Assembly: GCA_965112735.1 (NCBI GenBank)
Contig: OZ218965.1
Span: 124,001 to 188,000, forward strand
Direction of reading: 5' to 3'
Length of the DNA: 64,000 bases
DNA from: Phaeosaccion multiseriatum
Lineage: Eukaryota; Ochrophyta, other classes
The translations under genes were made by a program, and so were the position numbers. Under the pieces are notes generated by a model. That model ran no database searches, was not told the DNA's origin, and saw nothing but the letters and a program-made list of their open reading frames with translations. Every line of letters begins with the position of its first letter. Within the stretch, counting starts at the first letter, position 1. This document shows positions 13,301 to 24,702 of the stretch, piece by piece.

Positions 13301-15534
13301 GCACAGCAGAGTCCAACACAGGGCCCTTGTCCACCCCATTTGTGACTTGTACCACCAACTTATCAACCCCACTCACCGCCTGGCGGCGAAGGAGATTGCC
13401 GCCCCCGTGCCGAGGCGCATTCTGTCGAGAGCGAAGAAGGCGTCCTGCGCCACCGCCTCTACCACCGCCTCCCCCAGAGGCAAAGCCATCTGTGAAGCCG
13501 CCCTGGAGAAGGAGGGGGCGTGACCCTTCTGCTGCCATCTGCTCCTCTCCTCTTGCCCTTCTTCCTCCTCTTCCTCCTCTTGCTCCGCATCTTCCCCCTC
13601 CTCCTCCTCCTCCTCCTCCTCCTCCTCGTCGTCGTCGTCGTCTTCATCCTCCCAGTACCCCCCCCCCCTCTCACCCACGAGTACTCTCAGCTGGGCCTCA
13701 GGCAGAAGGCCGGACCCCCCCCTCTCTGTCCTCTCTGCCGTGTCCACCTCTTCCTCGTGGGCCATACCAACATCCACAGCTCCATCGGCTTCTGCTGCTG
13801 CTCCTGCTGCTGCTCCTGCTACTTGTCTTCGCCCTCCGGGCACCGCCATCTGTAAACCGTCACTGCGTCCTGACACCTCCTCGGTCATGACACTTCCACC
13901 CACCCCATAGTCCGCCCCGAAGGAGGCCCCTCCCTCCTCCTCCTCCTCCTCCTCCTCCTCCTCCTCCTCATCCTCCTCCTCCTCCTCCTCCCCCTCCTCC
14001 CGGAGTGTCAGGCGAAGCTCACGCGCCCACACCACGACTGACATGGCGCGGTTGAGCCCCTTCAGTGCGTCATGAGTGACTGCCCAGCCCCTCGTGGGGA
14101 GTGTCCCGGGGGGGGTCCCACCGGGGGGTGTCAGGACCCGTGCGTCGCCAACGTTGGCCATGAGGAGTGCGAGGATGACGCCGTACTGAGACTCCGTCAA
14201 GCTCACGTCCAGCCGCTCCGTCTGAGGGGTGTCAGGACACACAAGGCGGTAGAAAGGGGGGTGTCAGGACACACATGGCGGTAGAAAGGGGGGTGTCAGG
14301 ACACACAAGGCGGTAGAAAGGGGGGTGTCAGGACACACCAGGCGGTGTACGACATGTGATGTGATTCCAAAACGCCGCGCGCATGGCCATCTCCTCTCCC
14401 ATATGCCTCCACCTACTTCGACCACCACTTACAGCCCCCCCCTGTGTCCTGACACCCACCCCCTTCCCATATGCCTCCACCCACCTGCAGCACCACTTGG
14501 AGCGGCTCCATAAGTCTCTCTACCAAAGTGTCTGCCGAGCGAAAGCCCAGCGCAGAGAACGTTCCCGAGTACATGCCCATATGCCTGCCCATGTGCCGCC
14601 GATGCTCAGCCATGGCACTCGCCTCTTGAGGGGGTGGGGCAGGCATATGGGCAGGTATATGGGCAGGTATATTGGCAGGGGGGGGGGATAGGCCGAAGAC
14701 CTGGGGGTGGCCGAGTGCGAACCAAATGTAAAGATCCACATCTCGCGCCATGACGCCTGGGCAGATGGCAGTGGACGGGGGGCGGGGTGGGCGGTGAGAG
14801 AGAGTGGGGGTGATGCTTTTGCTTGTGAGGGAAGACAAGACAGAGACCGAGGAAGCGAGGAAGACGAGAGCATCACAGCAGACGGCAAAGAGAGGGCAGA
14901 GAATAGACACACCCCGTACTTGCATGCCCATATGACAGTCGTACTCTCCTGACACCCCGTACTTGCATGCCCATATGACAGTCGTACTCTCCTGATACCC
15001 CGTACTTGCATGCCCATATGACATTCGTACTCTCCTCATACCCCATACTTGCATGCCCATATGACAGTAGTACTCTCCTGACCACACGCAACACGCACTC
15101 ACACACACACGCACACACACACGATCACACGAACACACGCACACACACGCACACACGCACACACAAACACACAAACACACGCACACACGCACGCACCTGC
15201 ACTGCGCCACGAAGAGAGCACCGCAGAAGACACGCGAATCTCGAAGCGGTCGGGAGGAAGGGCTCGGTCCTGACACCCATCCTGACCCTCACCCTTACCT
15301 TCACCCTCACCCTCACCCCCACCCTCACCCTCACCCTTGCCCTGGCCCTGATCCTGATCCTGATCCCGAGTGGTTGCCCTTCCGTTGTCCTGACACCCCT
15401 GACACCCTGCCTGTGTGTGGATGACCTCCGCCTCCAAGGTCGCTAAGCGGCGCTGCACACGTGTCAGTGAGGCCAAAATGCCCGTATGCCTCTTCTGCGC
15501 CTCCCGTAGGCCCTCGTCCTCCTCCTCCTCCTCG

Positions 15535-15566
<32 letters not shown>

Positions 15567-18500
15567 CTCCTCTTCCTCCTCCTCCTCCAGGTCCAGTCCT
15601 GACACCGCCCTGATTCCTGCGTCCCGATACTGACACACCTCCTCTCTCGCGTCCTCCTCCTCTCCTCGCAGTCTCTCCAGCCGCGCCGCACACTCCCTCC
15701 GCTCCCCCTCCAGTAGGGGCAGCACATGGATGGGCAGGTTGGAGGGGTCTCGGAAGGGAAGGAGGTCTCTGTCCGAGGAGGTCATCTCATGCTCGAACAG
15801 CCCGCTGAGGAGGAAGGCACTCAATGGCCCCTCCTCCTCCCCCGCCGCCGCAGTCTCTTCCTCCTCGCCCCCACCGCCACTACTACTGCTACTATTCCTA
15901 CTACTGCTGGCACTACTGCTGCTGCTGCTGCTGCTGCTGCTACCCGTATGACTGTGACTACCGCTGGCCGACGGGATGGCAGTGGATGGAGGGGGAGGAG
16001 GCACTTCCCAGAGGCGCTCCAAAGTAAGCCTGGGCACCTCGAGCTTCAGCGCGTCGTCGCCAACCCTGCAGCTGAGCAGGTGCAGCTCCGAGTTGAGCAC
16101 CAACAGCTCCACTCGAGGGGGGGTGGGCCAGGGGACCTCTCCCGTGGCCATGATCAGGCACCGCTCACCTCCGTCTTGTGCCATACCGCCTCTGACGCGG
16201 TTCCATGGCCTCGGTCCATCCCATGGCACCCTGTGCTGCGGAGCACCTTGGTACCAGCCTCTGCAGACCGTTGAAGCAGCGGTCGATGATGCATCTGCTG
16301 CCGAGGCAGAGGAGCAAGAGGCGGTGGAGGGAGGGGCAGAGCAAGCTGCCCACAGTTGGCCGGCTACGGTGCCGCACAGCACGTCTCTGTCCTGACACCC
16401 CCCACCCACCGGCAGCAGCGCCTTGGTCAGCCCCTCTCTGATCAACGACACGTGGTCCATCAGGAAGCGCTGCAGGAAGTGCACACGCGCGTCATGAATC
16501 CTGACACTCACCACTGCTCTCTTTGTAACGGCTGTAACGGCTGTAACGGCTCTCTGCTCGTAGTCATCTTCCTCATCCTCACACCCCTGACCCGTGGCTG
16601 CGGCAGCTGATCCTGACACTGCTGATCCTGCCGCTCCTTCTGCTCCTGCTGCTGCTGAAGAGGACTGGGACCGAGACCCCCTCCCCGGGGTGGGGGGCGG
16701 GGTGACTGCGAAATCAATATCGACCCCCCCTACATCCGGGTCCTTGGCGGAAGCGAGCAAGCACCGTAGGCCCTCGCTCACGGCCCCCGTTGCGTCCGCC
16801 CACCTCACGCCCCTCAGCGATCCGACGGCAGAGACGGCAGCAGGCGTTACAGAACCGTTGCCGCCCCACGCGGTGTGCCTCCTCTCTAGCGACGCGTCGA
16901 GCCCCCCCGTGCATACGACCTCCGACAGCTCCTCCCGAGGGCCCAGGACAGGCGTCAGAACGAAGCGGAGCTTAACTGTCTCCATGCTGACCGACACCGC
17001 CAGCGCCAGAGGGTCTGGCTGGAGCACCAGCTGCTGCATCACAACTGGCTTCCCTGCCACTGTAGCCACTGCTCCGCCACGCCCATCCCCTCCCTGGGGC
17101 CTCCCCTCCCCTTCTTGCTTGGGGCAGGGGCAGCAGCCGTTGGTGATATAGCACGCCTTCCTCGCCAGGCTGCTCGCCGCCCCCCACGCACTGGCCAGGT
17201 GCGCGAGACGGCCGAGCAGCAGAGGGTCGAGCGTCGCACAGAGGGGGGTGGACACACGCACTGCGCAGCTCCGGCACATCACACCGAGGCCGAGGCGGGG
17301 TGTCTTGTTGGTGCTCCGCTGGGGGTCGGAGGCGGAGCCGTCGTCGTCGCCAGCTGCAGTGGGAAGGAGGTGCAGGGGCTTCACCCGGCACTCGTAGGAG
17401 ATTGAAAAGGCAGGTTGTCCGTCTGCTTCGTCTTCGTCCTCCATCCACTGCCATCCTCCCGCTTCCTCCTCCTCCTGCCCCTCCTGCCCCTCCTCCGCCT
17501 CCTCCTCGTCGTCGTCGTCCGTCTCCTGCTGCCGTACCACCAACTGTTGTACCTCATGCTGCCCCAGCTCCAGCAAGGACACCGGCGCATCCTGCTCCTC
17601 CGTCCCCGCCCCCACAAAGACCCCGCCCAGCTTGATCGACGCGCGATGGTCCCACGCACAGCTCAGACCGCTGCCGACCGCCGGCTTTTCCCCCTCCAGC
17701 GACAGACGCAGCGAGTGAAGGCGCACGCTCGCAATCAGTCTGCAGTCGTCGACATCCCCTACTTCTCCTTGCCCTTCTCCTTGCTCTTCTCCTTGCCCTT
17801 CTCCTTGCCCTTCTCCTTGCCCTCGCTCCCCGGGGGGGTGCAGCGCCCCCCAGGGGCTGCTCGCCTGCATCACCTCCTTGCCGGGCCCGACCTTGGCCGC
17901 CTTCGGACAGGGGCGCACGCACACACGCAGTCCCTGCAGGCCGACCTGCACGCAGACGCGATCCCAACAGGGGGCGTCTCTCCGCATCACCACCACGCGA
18001 GGCGGAGTCCCTCCCCTCTTCGTAAGTTTATCACCACCACCCGAGGATGAGGACGAGGACGAGGAGGATGGGGAGGATGAGGAGGATGGGGAGGATGAGG
18101 AGGACAAAGCCCCCACCGCCCAAGCGGCCTCCACCACCGCCGAGGCGTCGCCATCTGCACACATGACAGGGAGTGACAAGGAGAGGCGCCTGTGCCGGGC
18201 CGTGCCGCTTGAAGGTCGAGTCTGCTCCTCCGCCTCTGCCCGCAGGGGGCCGCCCGAGTGAACGAACAATAGAGACTCCAGGGTACCGTCGAAGTGGAGG
18301 AAGTGGGCACACACGCCTTCGACCGTCGCAGACACTGCCCTTTTGCTGCTCCTGCTGCTAGGGAGAGGGGGGGGCGGGGAGGGGGGAGGGGAGGAGGAGG
18401 AGGAGGAGGACGAAGAGGACGAGGCATCTACGGACACGCCCAGCACACTCAGTCGCAGGCTCTTCCGTTTGCTGATGGCCTCGCTGCTGCCCCGAATGGG

Positions 18501-20690
18501 CAGGCAGATTGCCATCTCGCCAATTCTTAGTAGGCCCTTCACCCCTGCCCCACTGCTCCACAGGCCCGCAGAGGAAGCGGATTGCCCATGAGCCTGCCGC
18601 CGCCGAGCAGGTTTATAGGCAGAGGCGGGTAGAGGCATATGGGGAGGAGCCAGGCCCCGCACCACTCTCTCGAACAGCCCCGGACTGGCGACGGCTCGCA
18701 CCCCGCCCACCTCGATCGTGACTCGCGCGGGCTGCATCACCAACTGCTGCATCACCAGCTGCTGGGGCTGTATCACCAACTGCCGCTGTTGCACGTCCAC
18801 GGCGAGGAACTCAGTAAATTCGCGCCCTCCCTTTGTGTCCCGCCCCTCCGCCCCCGTACCACCAACCCCTGTAGCACCCAACATGCCGAAAGCTGTGGTG
18901 CCAAGCAGCACAGCCTGCTCCCAGTTGCCGTTGATGAGGCGAGAGTGCTCCCACCCTGATAGGGACCCCACGCCAAGGCGCAGCTCCCTCCGAAGCTCCG
19001 AACCAACTGCCGCCGCTGTAGCACCAACTGCTGCAGGTGAAGCCTCCCCTCGCTCGTGGCGCTGGCAGGCTGAGCAGCGCAGGCCCTGGAGCGTGAAAGC
19101 GGCGTCCTTCCCTCTGTCCTTCGCGAAGGGCCCTCGCAGGGTCACCCCCACCACGCGCACATCCAAACGCGCTGTGTGCCATCTCCCCCCCATCCCCTGC
19201 CCTCCTCCTCCTTTGCTCTGCGCCCCTCCTTGCTCCTTCTCCCCATCCTCCTCCTCCTCCTCCTCCTCCTCCTTCCCATCCTCCTCCTCCTCCTCCTCCT
19301 CCTCCTCCTCCTCCTCCTCCTCCTGCTCCTCCTGCTCCTCGCACGCGTCGAACCACACCTCGCCATCCTCCAGCAGCAGACCCTGCGGAGTAGTGCCGCC
19401 GCCCCGTCCACTGCCATCCCCCAGGAGCCTCCATAGCATCTGCACAGACGCCGGGAGAGCATTCAGCATCACAAAGCTCTCCTCGCCCTCCTCCTCGCCT
19501 TCTGCCGCCATCTGTCTACTGCCTGTATCACCACCCCCTCCTGTACCAGAGGCAGCGATTCGGACGTGCAGTGCGACCTCCCCCCCTCCCCCGCATTGAC
19601 TGCCATCCCCCCCCGCCGTTACAGGTAGAGAAACACGCACGTCCGCATCCGTCCTGCACAGCAGAGGAGGGTGGAAAGCGACACCTGGTGTCAGGACGGC
19701 GCTCCTCCCCCTCCTGCCCATATGGCTGCTGCTGCTGCTGCTGGTGGTGGTGGGACTCACGGGGGAGGCGAGCTGGAGCTGGACGCCTCGCAGCTGCACC
19801 GGTACAGCCAGCGCCGTCCTTGCCCTTGTGGCCTCTCCTCCTCCTCCTGCTGCTGGTACTGCTTCTGCTGCTGCGGCTGCTGCTGGTACTGCTTCTGCTG
19901 CTGCTGCTGCTCCTCCTGCTGCGAAGCTCTCCAAGCAGGGTTGACAAGAGAGCGAGTCGGCAGTAAGAGCCGCGATCCCCCCACCCCCCTGTGGAGAAGA
20001 GGACGAGGATGTGAAGGACACCGACACGCTCCGGATGATGACGTGTACCCGCCCCAGCAAAAGCTTCTGCAGACCGGCCATCACCACGGAACGCCGCTTT
20101 CCAGAGGGAGCACCCCCTTGCCCCCCCGTTGACCCCCTGGATCCATTCTCCGCCGTTCCTCCTTCCTCATGAGCTGGGGAGGTGAGGCGTGGCTGTACAA
20201 GCTCCCCTCCCCCCCACAGCACGAGGTCTACGCCTTCCACCTCAACGACGATGACCGGGCTGCGCATGAGGCTGCGCAAGGCCAGTCGCACTGAGACCTT
20301 CGCTATCTGCGCCGTGTCCACGCTCACTGCCGCGAGGCCCAGCCACCTACCCACCACGCTGCCACGGAGCGCGAGGTGGGAGATGCTGAGGCTGCACCAG
20401 CCCACTGAAGCGTCCACGACACCACCTCGACAGTCTTCATCAGAGCCTGGACCACTTCTCGCGTGCACAGCAGCATCGTCGCCGAAGAAGCTGCCTTGCT
20501 GTGCTGCGGCTGCTGGTCCAGCACAGGACCCTGTTGAAGAAGACGGCGCTGTGGCTCCTCCTCCCCTCCCCCGACCGAGCATCCACCAGAGGCGCTCCAC
20601 ACGAGAGGGTGGAGGCTTGCTAGGTAGGTCCAGGACATCCCACACGGGCTCAGGAAGAAGCAGGGCCAGCACATAGTTTAAGAAGAGCAT
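1..20690 (-). CDS. VPS13: VPS13-type bridge-like lipid transfer protein (3' end beyond left edge)
   Basis: Fifteen exons whose phases close exactly: 20690-15197, 14756-14485, 14221-13377, 13167-12519, 12243-12174, 11934-11649, 11435-10616, 10334-8835, 8260-7652, 7447-6964, 6765-6522, 3521-3057, 2723-2206, 1960-1095, and 878 to the window edge (still open). That is about 4,666 codons, normal for VPS13, which bridges membranes and carries bulk lipid at organelle contacts. Seen: an N-terminal stretch like the end of Chorein_N (SPVIVVEVEGVDLVLW, exon 1); SQY- and SNSHGVGV-type rod segments; VPS13 adaptor-binding (VAB) signatures in exons 8, 13 and 14 (VLTFVPRYVLVNG; WDHLEPYASAAYTWDEP); and a PH domain at the end of exon 14 (KRGFLLQRPW...WKRRYCVLQGDALYLFSD). 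Exon 1 alone codes 1,831 residues. Long acidic, Ser and Gln runs interrupt the domains. ATG 20690 is the first in-frame Met. The exon 1 N-terminus is divergent, so a further upstream exon is possible. Confidence 0.85.
881..912. repeat. (GA)n microsatellite in last visible VPS13 intron
   Basis: Pure GA run directly beside the acceptor of the exon ending at 878. On the coding strand it reads as a CT-rich polypyrimidine tract in front of the AG, so it probably helps define the 3' splice site. Confidence 0.85.
3530..6420. repeat. 2.9-kb GACAGA-type complex microsatellite inside a VPS13 intron
   Basis: Almost the whole intron 3522-6521 is built from GACAGA, GAGAGA, CAGAGTCAGACACA and AAAGGCAGAGACAGTG sub-blocks in higher-order arrays. 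The plus strand is nearly all purine plus C, so the transcribed minus-sense RNA is pyrimidine-rich. Long ORFs on both strands here are by-products of the hexamer lacking stop codons. Flanking exons 3057-3521 and 6522-6765 join in phase. Confidence 0.95.
8280..8700. repeat. Minisatellite, about 36-bp unit, in VPS13 intron
   Basis: About eleven head-to-tail copies of a unit containing GGATGGCAGTGGACAGG and CAATGGACAGGGCAAAGG fill the intron between exons ending at 8260 and beginning at 8835. The unit contains the dispersed GGATGGCAGTGG motif, so this looks like local amplification of that motif. Confidence 0.9.
14222..14350. repeat. Tandem 34-bp repeat, about 4 copies, in VPS13 intron
   Basis: Units read GGGGTGTCAGGACACACA followed by AGGCGGTAGAAAGG. 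The array abuts the acceptor of the exon ending at 14221. It is an expanded form of the dispersed GTGTCAGGAC motif. Confidence 0.9.
14910..15195. repeat. Tandem ~45-bp repeat plus (ACACGC)n in VPS13 intron
   Basis: Four copies of a unit containing CCGTACTTGCATGCCCATAT and GACAGTCGTACTCTCCTGA are followed, at 15080-15195, by a CA/CACG dinucleotide-type tract that touches the donor of exon 1 (15197). The unit contains the dispersed CCCATATG motif. Confidence 0.9.
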
Positions 20691-21469
20691 AGATCTCCCC
20701 TCGGAATACTCTCTGTCCTACTCTCGAGAAGGAAGAAATATTCCCAATATCTTTCTCTCCCTCTCTGTCTCTCTCTTTGACGTGCCTACCCTTGGCATCG
20801 TCCGCTACTCTGCCGCTTCCCCTGTTCCCCCACTGCACCCCGCAGTCTTCTGCTGATCATCTCTCTTGATCAAAAGAAGAGGATTTCTCGGATTCGCCAG
20901 CATTTGTCATCTGTAATCATACTGTATGTGTAATGCCCTTACTTTCCCCGACGGCGGAATCCTTTCCTTTTTTTCAAGGCTTTTCACAATTTTATTCTTG
21001 TCTGACCTTGACCTGACCCAGAAGAGCGAGGGGAGCCTGAATCACTTCTTGAATAGTGGTATGAGGAGTGTCTATTACCACAAAGGCACGAAAAGGCGGG
21101 GGGGCTCACCATAATGTAGTCGTCGTTGTCGAACTGCTCATGAAGTTTTCTGTTTGTCTCTGTTGTCCCCTCTCTCCCTCCCTCCCCCCCTCCCTCCCTC
21201 CCTCCCTCCCTCCCTCCCTCTCTTTATCTCTGTCCCTCTATCTCTGTCTCTCTATCTCTGTCTCCGTCTCTGTGCAAGTGTTCCGCCTCTTTCCTGGCCG
21301 TGCCTCGCGATGTGCTTTCCATGCTGTTCACGCTGCTGGTTTTGCTCTTCCTTCCGTCCTGTACCACCACAGCGATGAACTGGACTAGCTAAGGAGCGGA
21401 AGCGACAAGTTGCTTGTTGAACACAGTTCGCCTTCTTAAGGAGCCGGTGGGCTGCCCCCCTCGAGCATA
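20691..21469. other. Divergent intergenic region, VPS13 / membrane protein
   Basis: Spacer of 779 bp between two divergently transcribed genes. It holds a (CCCT)n/(CTCT)n tract at about 21170-21265 and otherwise unremarkable, lower-GC sequence. It presumably contains both promoters. I see no clear TATA box or conserved element. Confidence 0.6.
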
Positions 21470-22072
21470 ATGGGTGCGGTACTAAAAGAGTACTTCAAGT
21501 GGCTTTCCATCCTTATCATAGATACGTTCTGTCCGTCCTTCGCGAACACCAGACGTAAAAGGAGTGCTGCGCTTCTCATTATGCTGGGAACCCTTGTCAT
21601 AGTTGCGGTCCTGACCTACACTTTCCACGTTGGTCGATGTGAGACTCGGTTTGGAGTTCTCCCAAATTGCTCTGCTCTAAGCGACGAGACAGCTGAACAA
21701 AACTGCTACGCGTCCGGCGTGCCCGGGCCTCTGGCGCGCTTGGTGGACGAGAAGGGGATCAACGTAAAGAATGTGCAACGCATTGCGATCCGGTCCAGCG
21801 GGACATTTGAACAGTTGGGCGAGAGCTATTGGGTACCGGACTCCCTTTCCTGCGGCACCACTTGCAACGGCGGGGACTGCAACCTGTCTACGTGCTCAGG
21901 AACCTACCTTCTCACGGTCGAGTATGAACGGTGTCTCCCCTTGCTTGAATCACTTGGCCTAGCAGCGGGTTACATGAGCATCATCACCTTTTCTTTGAGT
22001 ATACTGTTCTCACCCTATGTGCTTTGTGGAACCGGCGGGGGGCTAGATACAATAAGTCAAGAAGAAACATGA
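21470..22072 (+). CDS. Hypothetical two-helix membrane protein with Cys-rich loop
   Basis: Single-exon ORF of 200 residues beginning at ATG 21470. Residues about 34-54 (SAALLIMLGTLVIVAVLTYT, preceded by RRKR) and about 162-187 (LAAGYMSIITFSLSILFSPY) are hydrophobic helices. Between them lies a roughly 105-residue loop with about nine cysteines, including a CGTTCNGGDCNLSTC cluster that suggests disulfides in an extracytoplasmic loop. The basic RRKR before helix 1 favours a cytosolic N-terminus. No family recognised. Codon use and sequence texture differ from the neighbours: lower GC, no homopolymer runs and none of the dispersed motifs. This could mean strong constraint or recent arrival. It lies divergent to VPS13 and convergent with the RING-PHD gene. 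Confidence 0.6.
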   Translation: MGAVLKEYFKWLSILIIDTFCPSFANTRRKRSAALLIMLGTLVIVAVLTYTFHVGRCETRFGVLPNCSALSDETAEQNCYASGVPGPLARLVDEKGINVKNVQRIAIRSSGTFEQLGESYWVPDSLSCGTTCNGGDCNLSTCSGTYLLTVEYERCLPLLESLGLAAGYMSIITFSLSILFSPYVLCGTGGGLDTISQEET

Positions 22073-22528
22073 CGGAGTCGGTAGAGGGCTGCGGGGCAGG
22101 CATATGGGCAAAGACAGAGGTAGAAGCAGGACGCCGCCCCCTGCTCGTGCTCGTATGAGAGGCTCGCAGCGCATAAAGTGGGGCGCCAGCGCGGTATATC
22201 CGACGACGAGTGATACAAGTCAGTACTATGTCAGTGGCCCAGGCCCAGGCGGATAGAAGGAGAGTGGCGCTGCTCTCCACGGTGAGGGATTGACTACAAT
22301 GGGCATTTCGTTCATTTGGTTTGAAAAGATTACAGAGAGATGAGTGAGGGCATCGAGGCTAATAGAGTAATAGAGGAAACGCTGAGACAGCGGCTTTATT
22401 TCAAGGCAGTGGTGACTCCATCAAACAAGTGAGGGGGTCGAGAGGCGACGCCGGAGCAGTCTACTGGCGCATGTCTTCTCGGTTGCTCCAGAGTGGAGGG
22501 GGCAAGGCCCAGCATGGAGCGGCTACCC
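22073..22528. other. Convergent intergenic spacer
   Basis: Spacer of 456 bp between the 3' ends of the membrane-protein gene and the RING-PHD gene. It contains one GCATATGGGCA dispersed motif at about 22099 and no convincing coding sequence. Confidence 0.5.
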
Positions 22529-24670
22529 TCACCGCCCCCTTCGATGCCTCCCTTGCCCCTGCCCCTGCCCATACGCCTGCCCCTGCCCATATGCCTGCCC
22601 CTGCCCATATGCCTGCCCCTGCCGCCTGTGGTGGGGCGAGTAGGAAGGCCGAATAGCTGCAGCCAGTGGAGACTCCAAAGGAGAGCGTGTCCGGGTTGGG
22701 GTGGGGCCTCTGGTCACAGGCCGTGCAGCAGGCTCCCTACAGCTGCCGCTGTCGCCGCTGCGAACATCACTTGCCAAACTTGTCGTCGTAGCTGCCACAC
22801 TCCCTGCTGAGCGGGACACAAAACAGTTACACAACACAGTCACACAAGACAACGGCACCATCCGCGGAAAGGAGAGGAGGAGCAAAAGAGAGGAGAGGAG
22901 GAGGACGAGTGAGCGGTAGAGGCGGACACGTGCGAAACGCCCCCCCTCCTCGACCCTCACCTGCTGCGGCGGAACGTCGGCCCCCTTGGGAGAGCCCCCC
23001 CTGGGACCACCCCCTCGCTGAACCCGTCGCTGGCCTTGTGGCCTCGGCCTGCGAGTGCGGCGAATAGGAAGTGGACGACACCCAGCCGATGTCAGCACCC
23101 GCAAATAGGCTGCCGCGATACCGCCCTGGCGCACCCCCACTGCCTCGCCGGCCACTCGAAAAGGCGTGGGCTCTGCTGGCCACAGCTGACACTGGAGCGG
23201 CCCTGGAGAGCTCTGTCAGTAAGTCAGCAACCCGAGGAGCAGTGGTCACAGCGCTCCTCCCTCGCCCTGCCACCCCCGCCCCTGCTGCCTCTGTGTGTCT
23301 CTCTACTGCTCTTGTCGCATGCCGCGGCGGAGTCCTTGGTGGAGCTCGAGTGTCACCTCGCCGCCGCGCTGCTGCAGCCCCTTCCCCTTGCCGTTGCCCT
23401 TCCCCGCTCCCACGCCTCGTGAGCCTCTCTCTGAGGTCCACATGTGCTCCACCCCCCATCCTCGCCCGCTGCTGCTGCCCCTGTCTGCCATGCCTGGACC
23501 CTCCAGAGCTGCTGGGGCGGCCTCTAGCGCGGACTGCAGAGGCACGGGAACAAGCAGCCCTCTCCTCCTGCTGCTCCTTCAGTGCTGCCTTCTCACGGTC
23601 TCTCCAGGCCCTCCCCGCCTCCCCCAGAGCCTTGAGCGTGAGGCTTTCGTCGTCACTACTGTCGTCCTCACTTTCATCATCCCGACTCCCTCCCTCTTCC
23701 TCGCCTTGCCTCATCAGCAGTGTGCCCCGGGGCATATCCACTCTCCGCTTCCGAGCTGGTGGCGGCCTGAACAGCCTCCTTTCGTCCTCATCGTCGCTCG
23801 TCAGATCCACGACCTCCGGCTCCTGTAACTGCTGGTGTTCGAAGGGCCGGGCATCCTCTTCCTCTTCGTCTTGTTCGTCTCCGTCTCCGTCTCCATGAGC
23901 AGCGAAGCGCAGAGGAAGGGCCACCCGTGTTCCCTCTCTCTGCAAAGGACCCTGTGGAGCGGTTGGGACAGTAGTCAATAAGTCAATGAGTCAACAAGCA
24001 TGGGGAGTGACTGTAACTGCGCAGGCTATATACTCGGTACCATGCATAGATCCTCCCGGCCCCCGCCCAAAGCGAGGCATATCTGTTCCCCTCATACAGC
24101 AGACTTCCTTTCTTCTTGCTTCTTTCTCTTCTTATTCACTGCCCCTCTCAAGCGCCTCAATCACTGCCCCTCTCCCTCTCCCATATGCCTCCATCACTGC
24201 CCCTCTCCCTCCTCCATATGCCTTCATCACTGCCCCTCTTCCTCCCCCATATGCCTCCATCACTGCCCCTCTTCCTCCCCCATATGCCTCCATCACTGCC
24301 CCTCTCCCTCCTCCATATGCCTTCATAGAGAGCCTCACACTCACACTCACGTTGCGGCCATGGCCCCCCGGGAACACATGCCTCGGGAAGGACGAGGCGG
24401 CTGCAGAAGAGAGCACTCTCCCCCAGGGCATCGTCCGTAAGCCCTGCAGCCCCCCGCCCTCTCCCCCTCCTCCTCCTCCTCCTCCTCCTCCTCCTCCTCC
24501 TCCTCCCTCATGCTCAGCCCAAGGCCGCCGCCGCCGCCGCCGCCGCCAAGAAGCCCCGTCGCTGGGCACGTCCCCTCCTGCTCTACTCCAAGTCGAAGAA
24601 GAGGAGGAGCTTGTGATGGCCCCCGCGTGCCGCTGCCCACGCACTGCTGAGCGAGAGGAGCCGGTGCTAC

Positions 24671-24702
<32 letters not shown>

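Noticed and set aside
14222-15080. Regular repeats as CRISPR or origin iterons
   Set aside because: Head-to-tail copies without spacers, both inside VPS13 introns, matching the dispersed-motif families.
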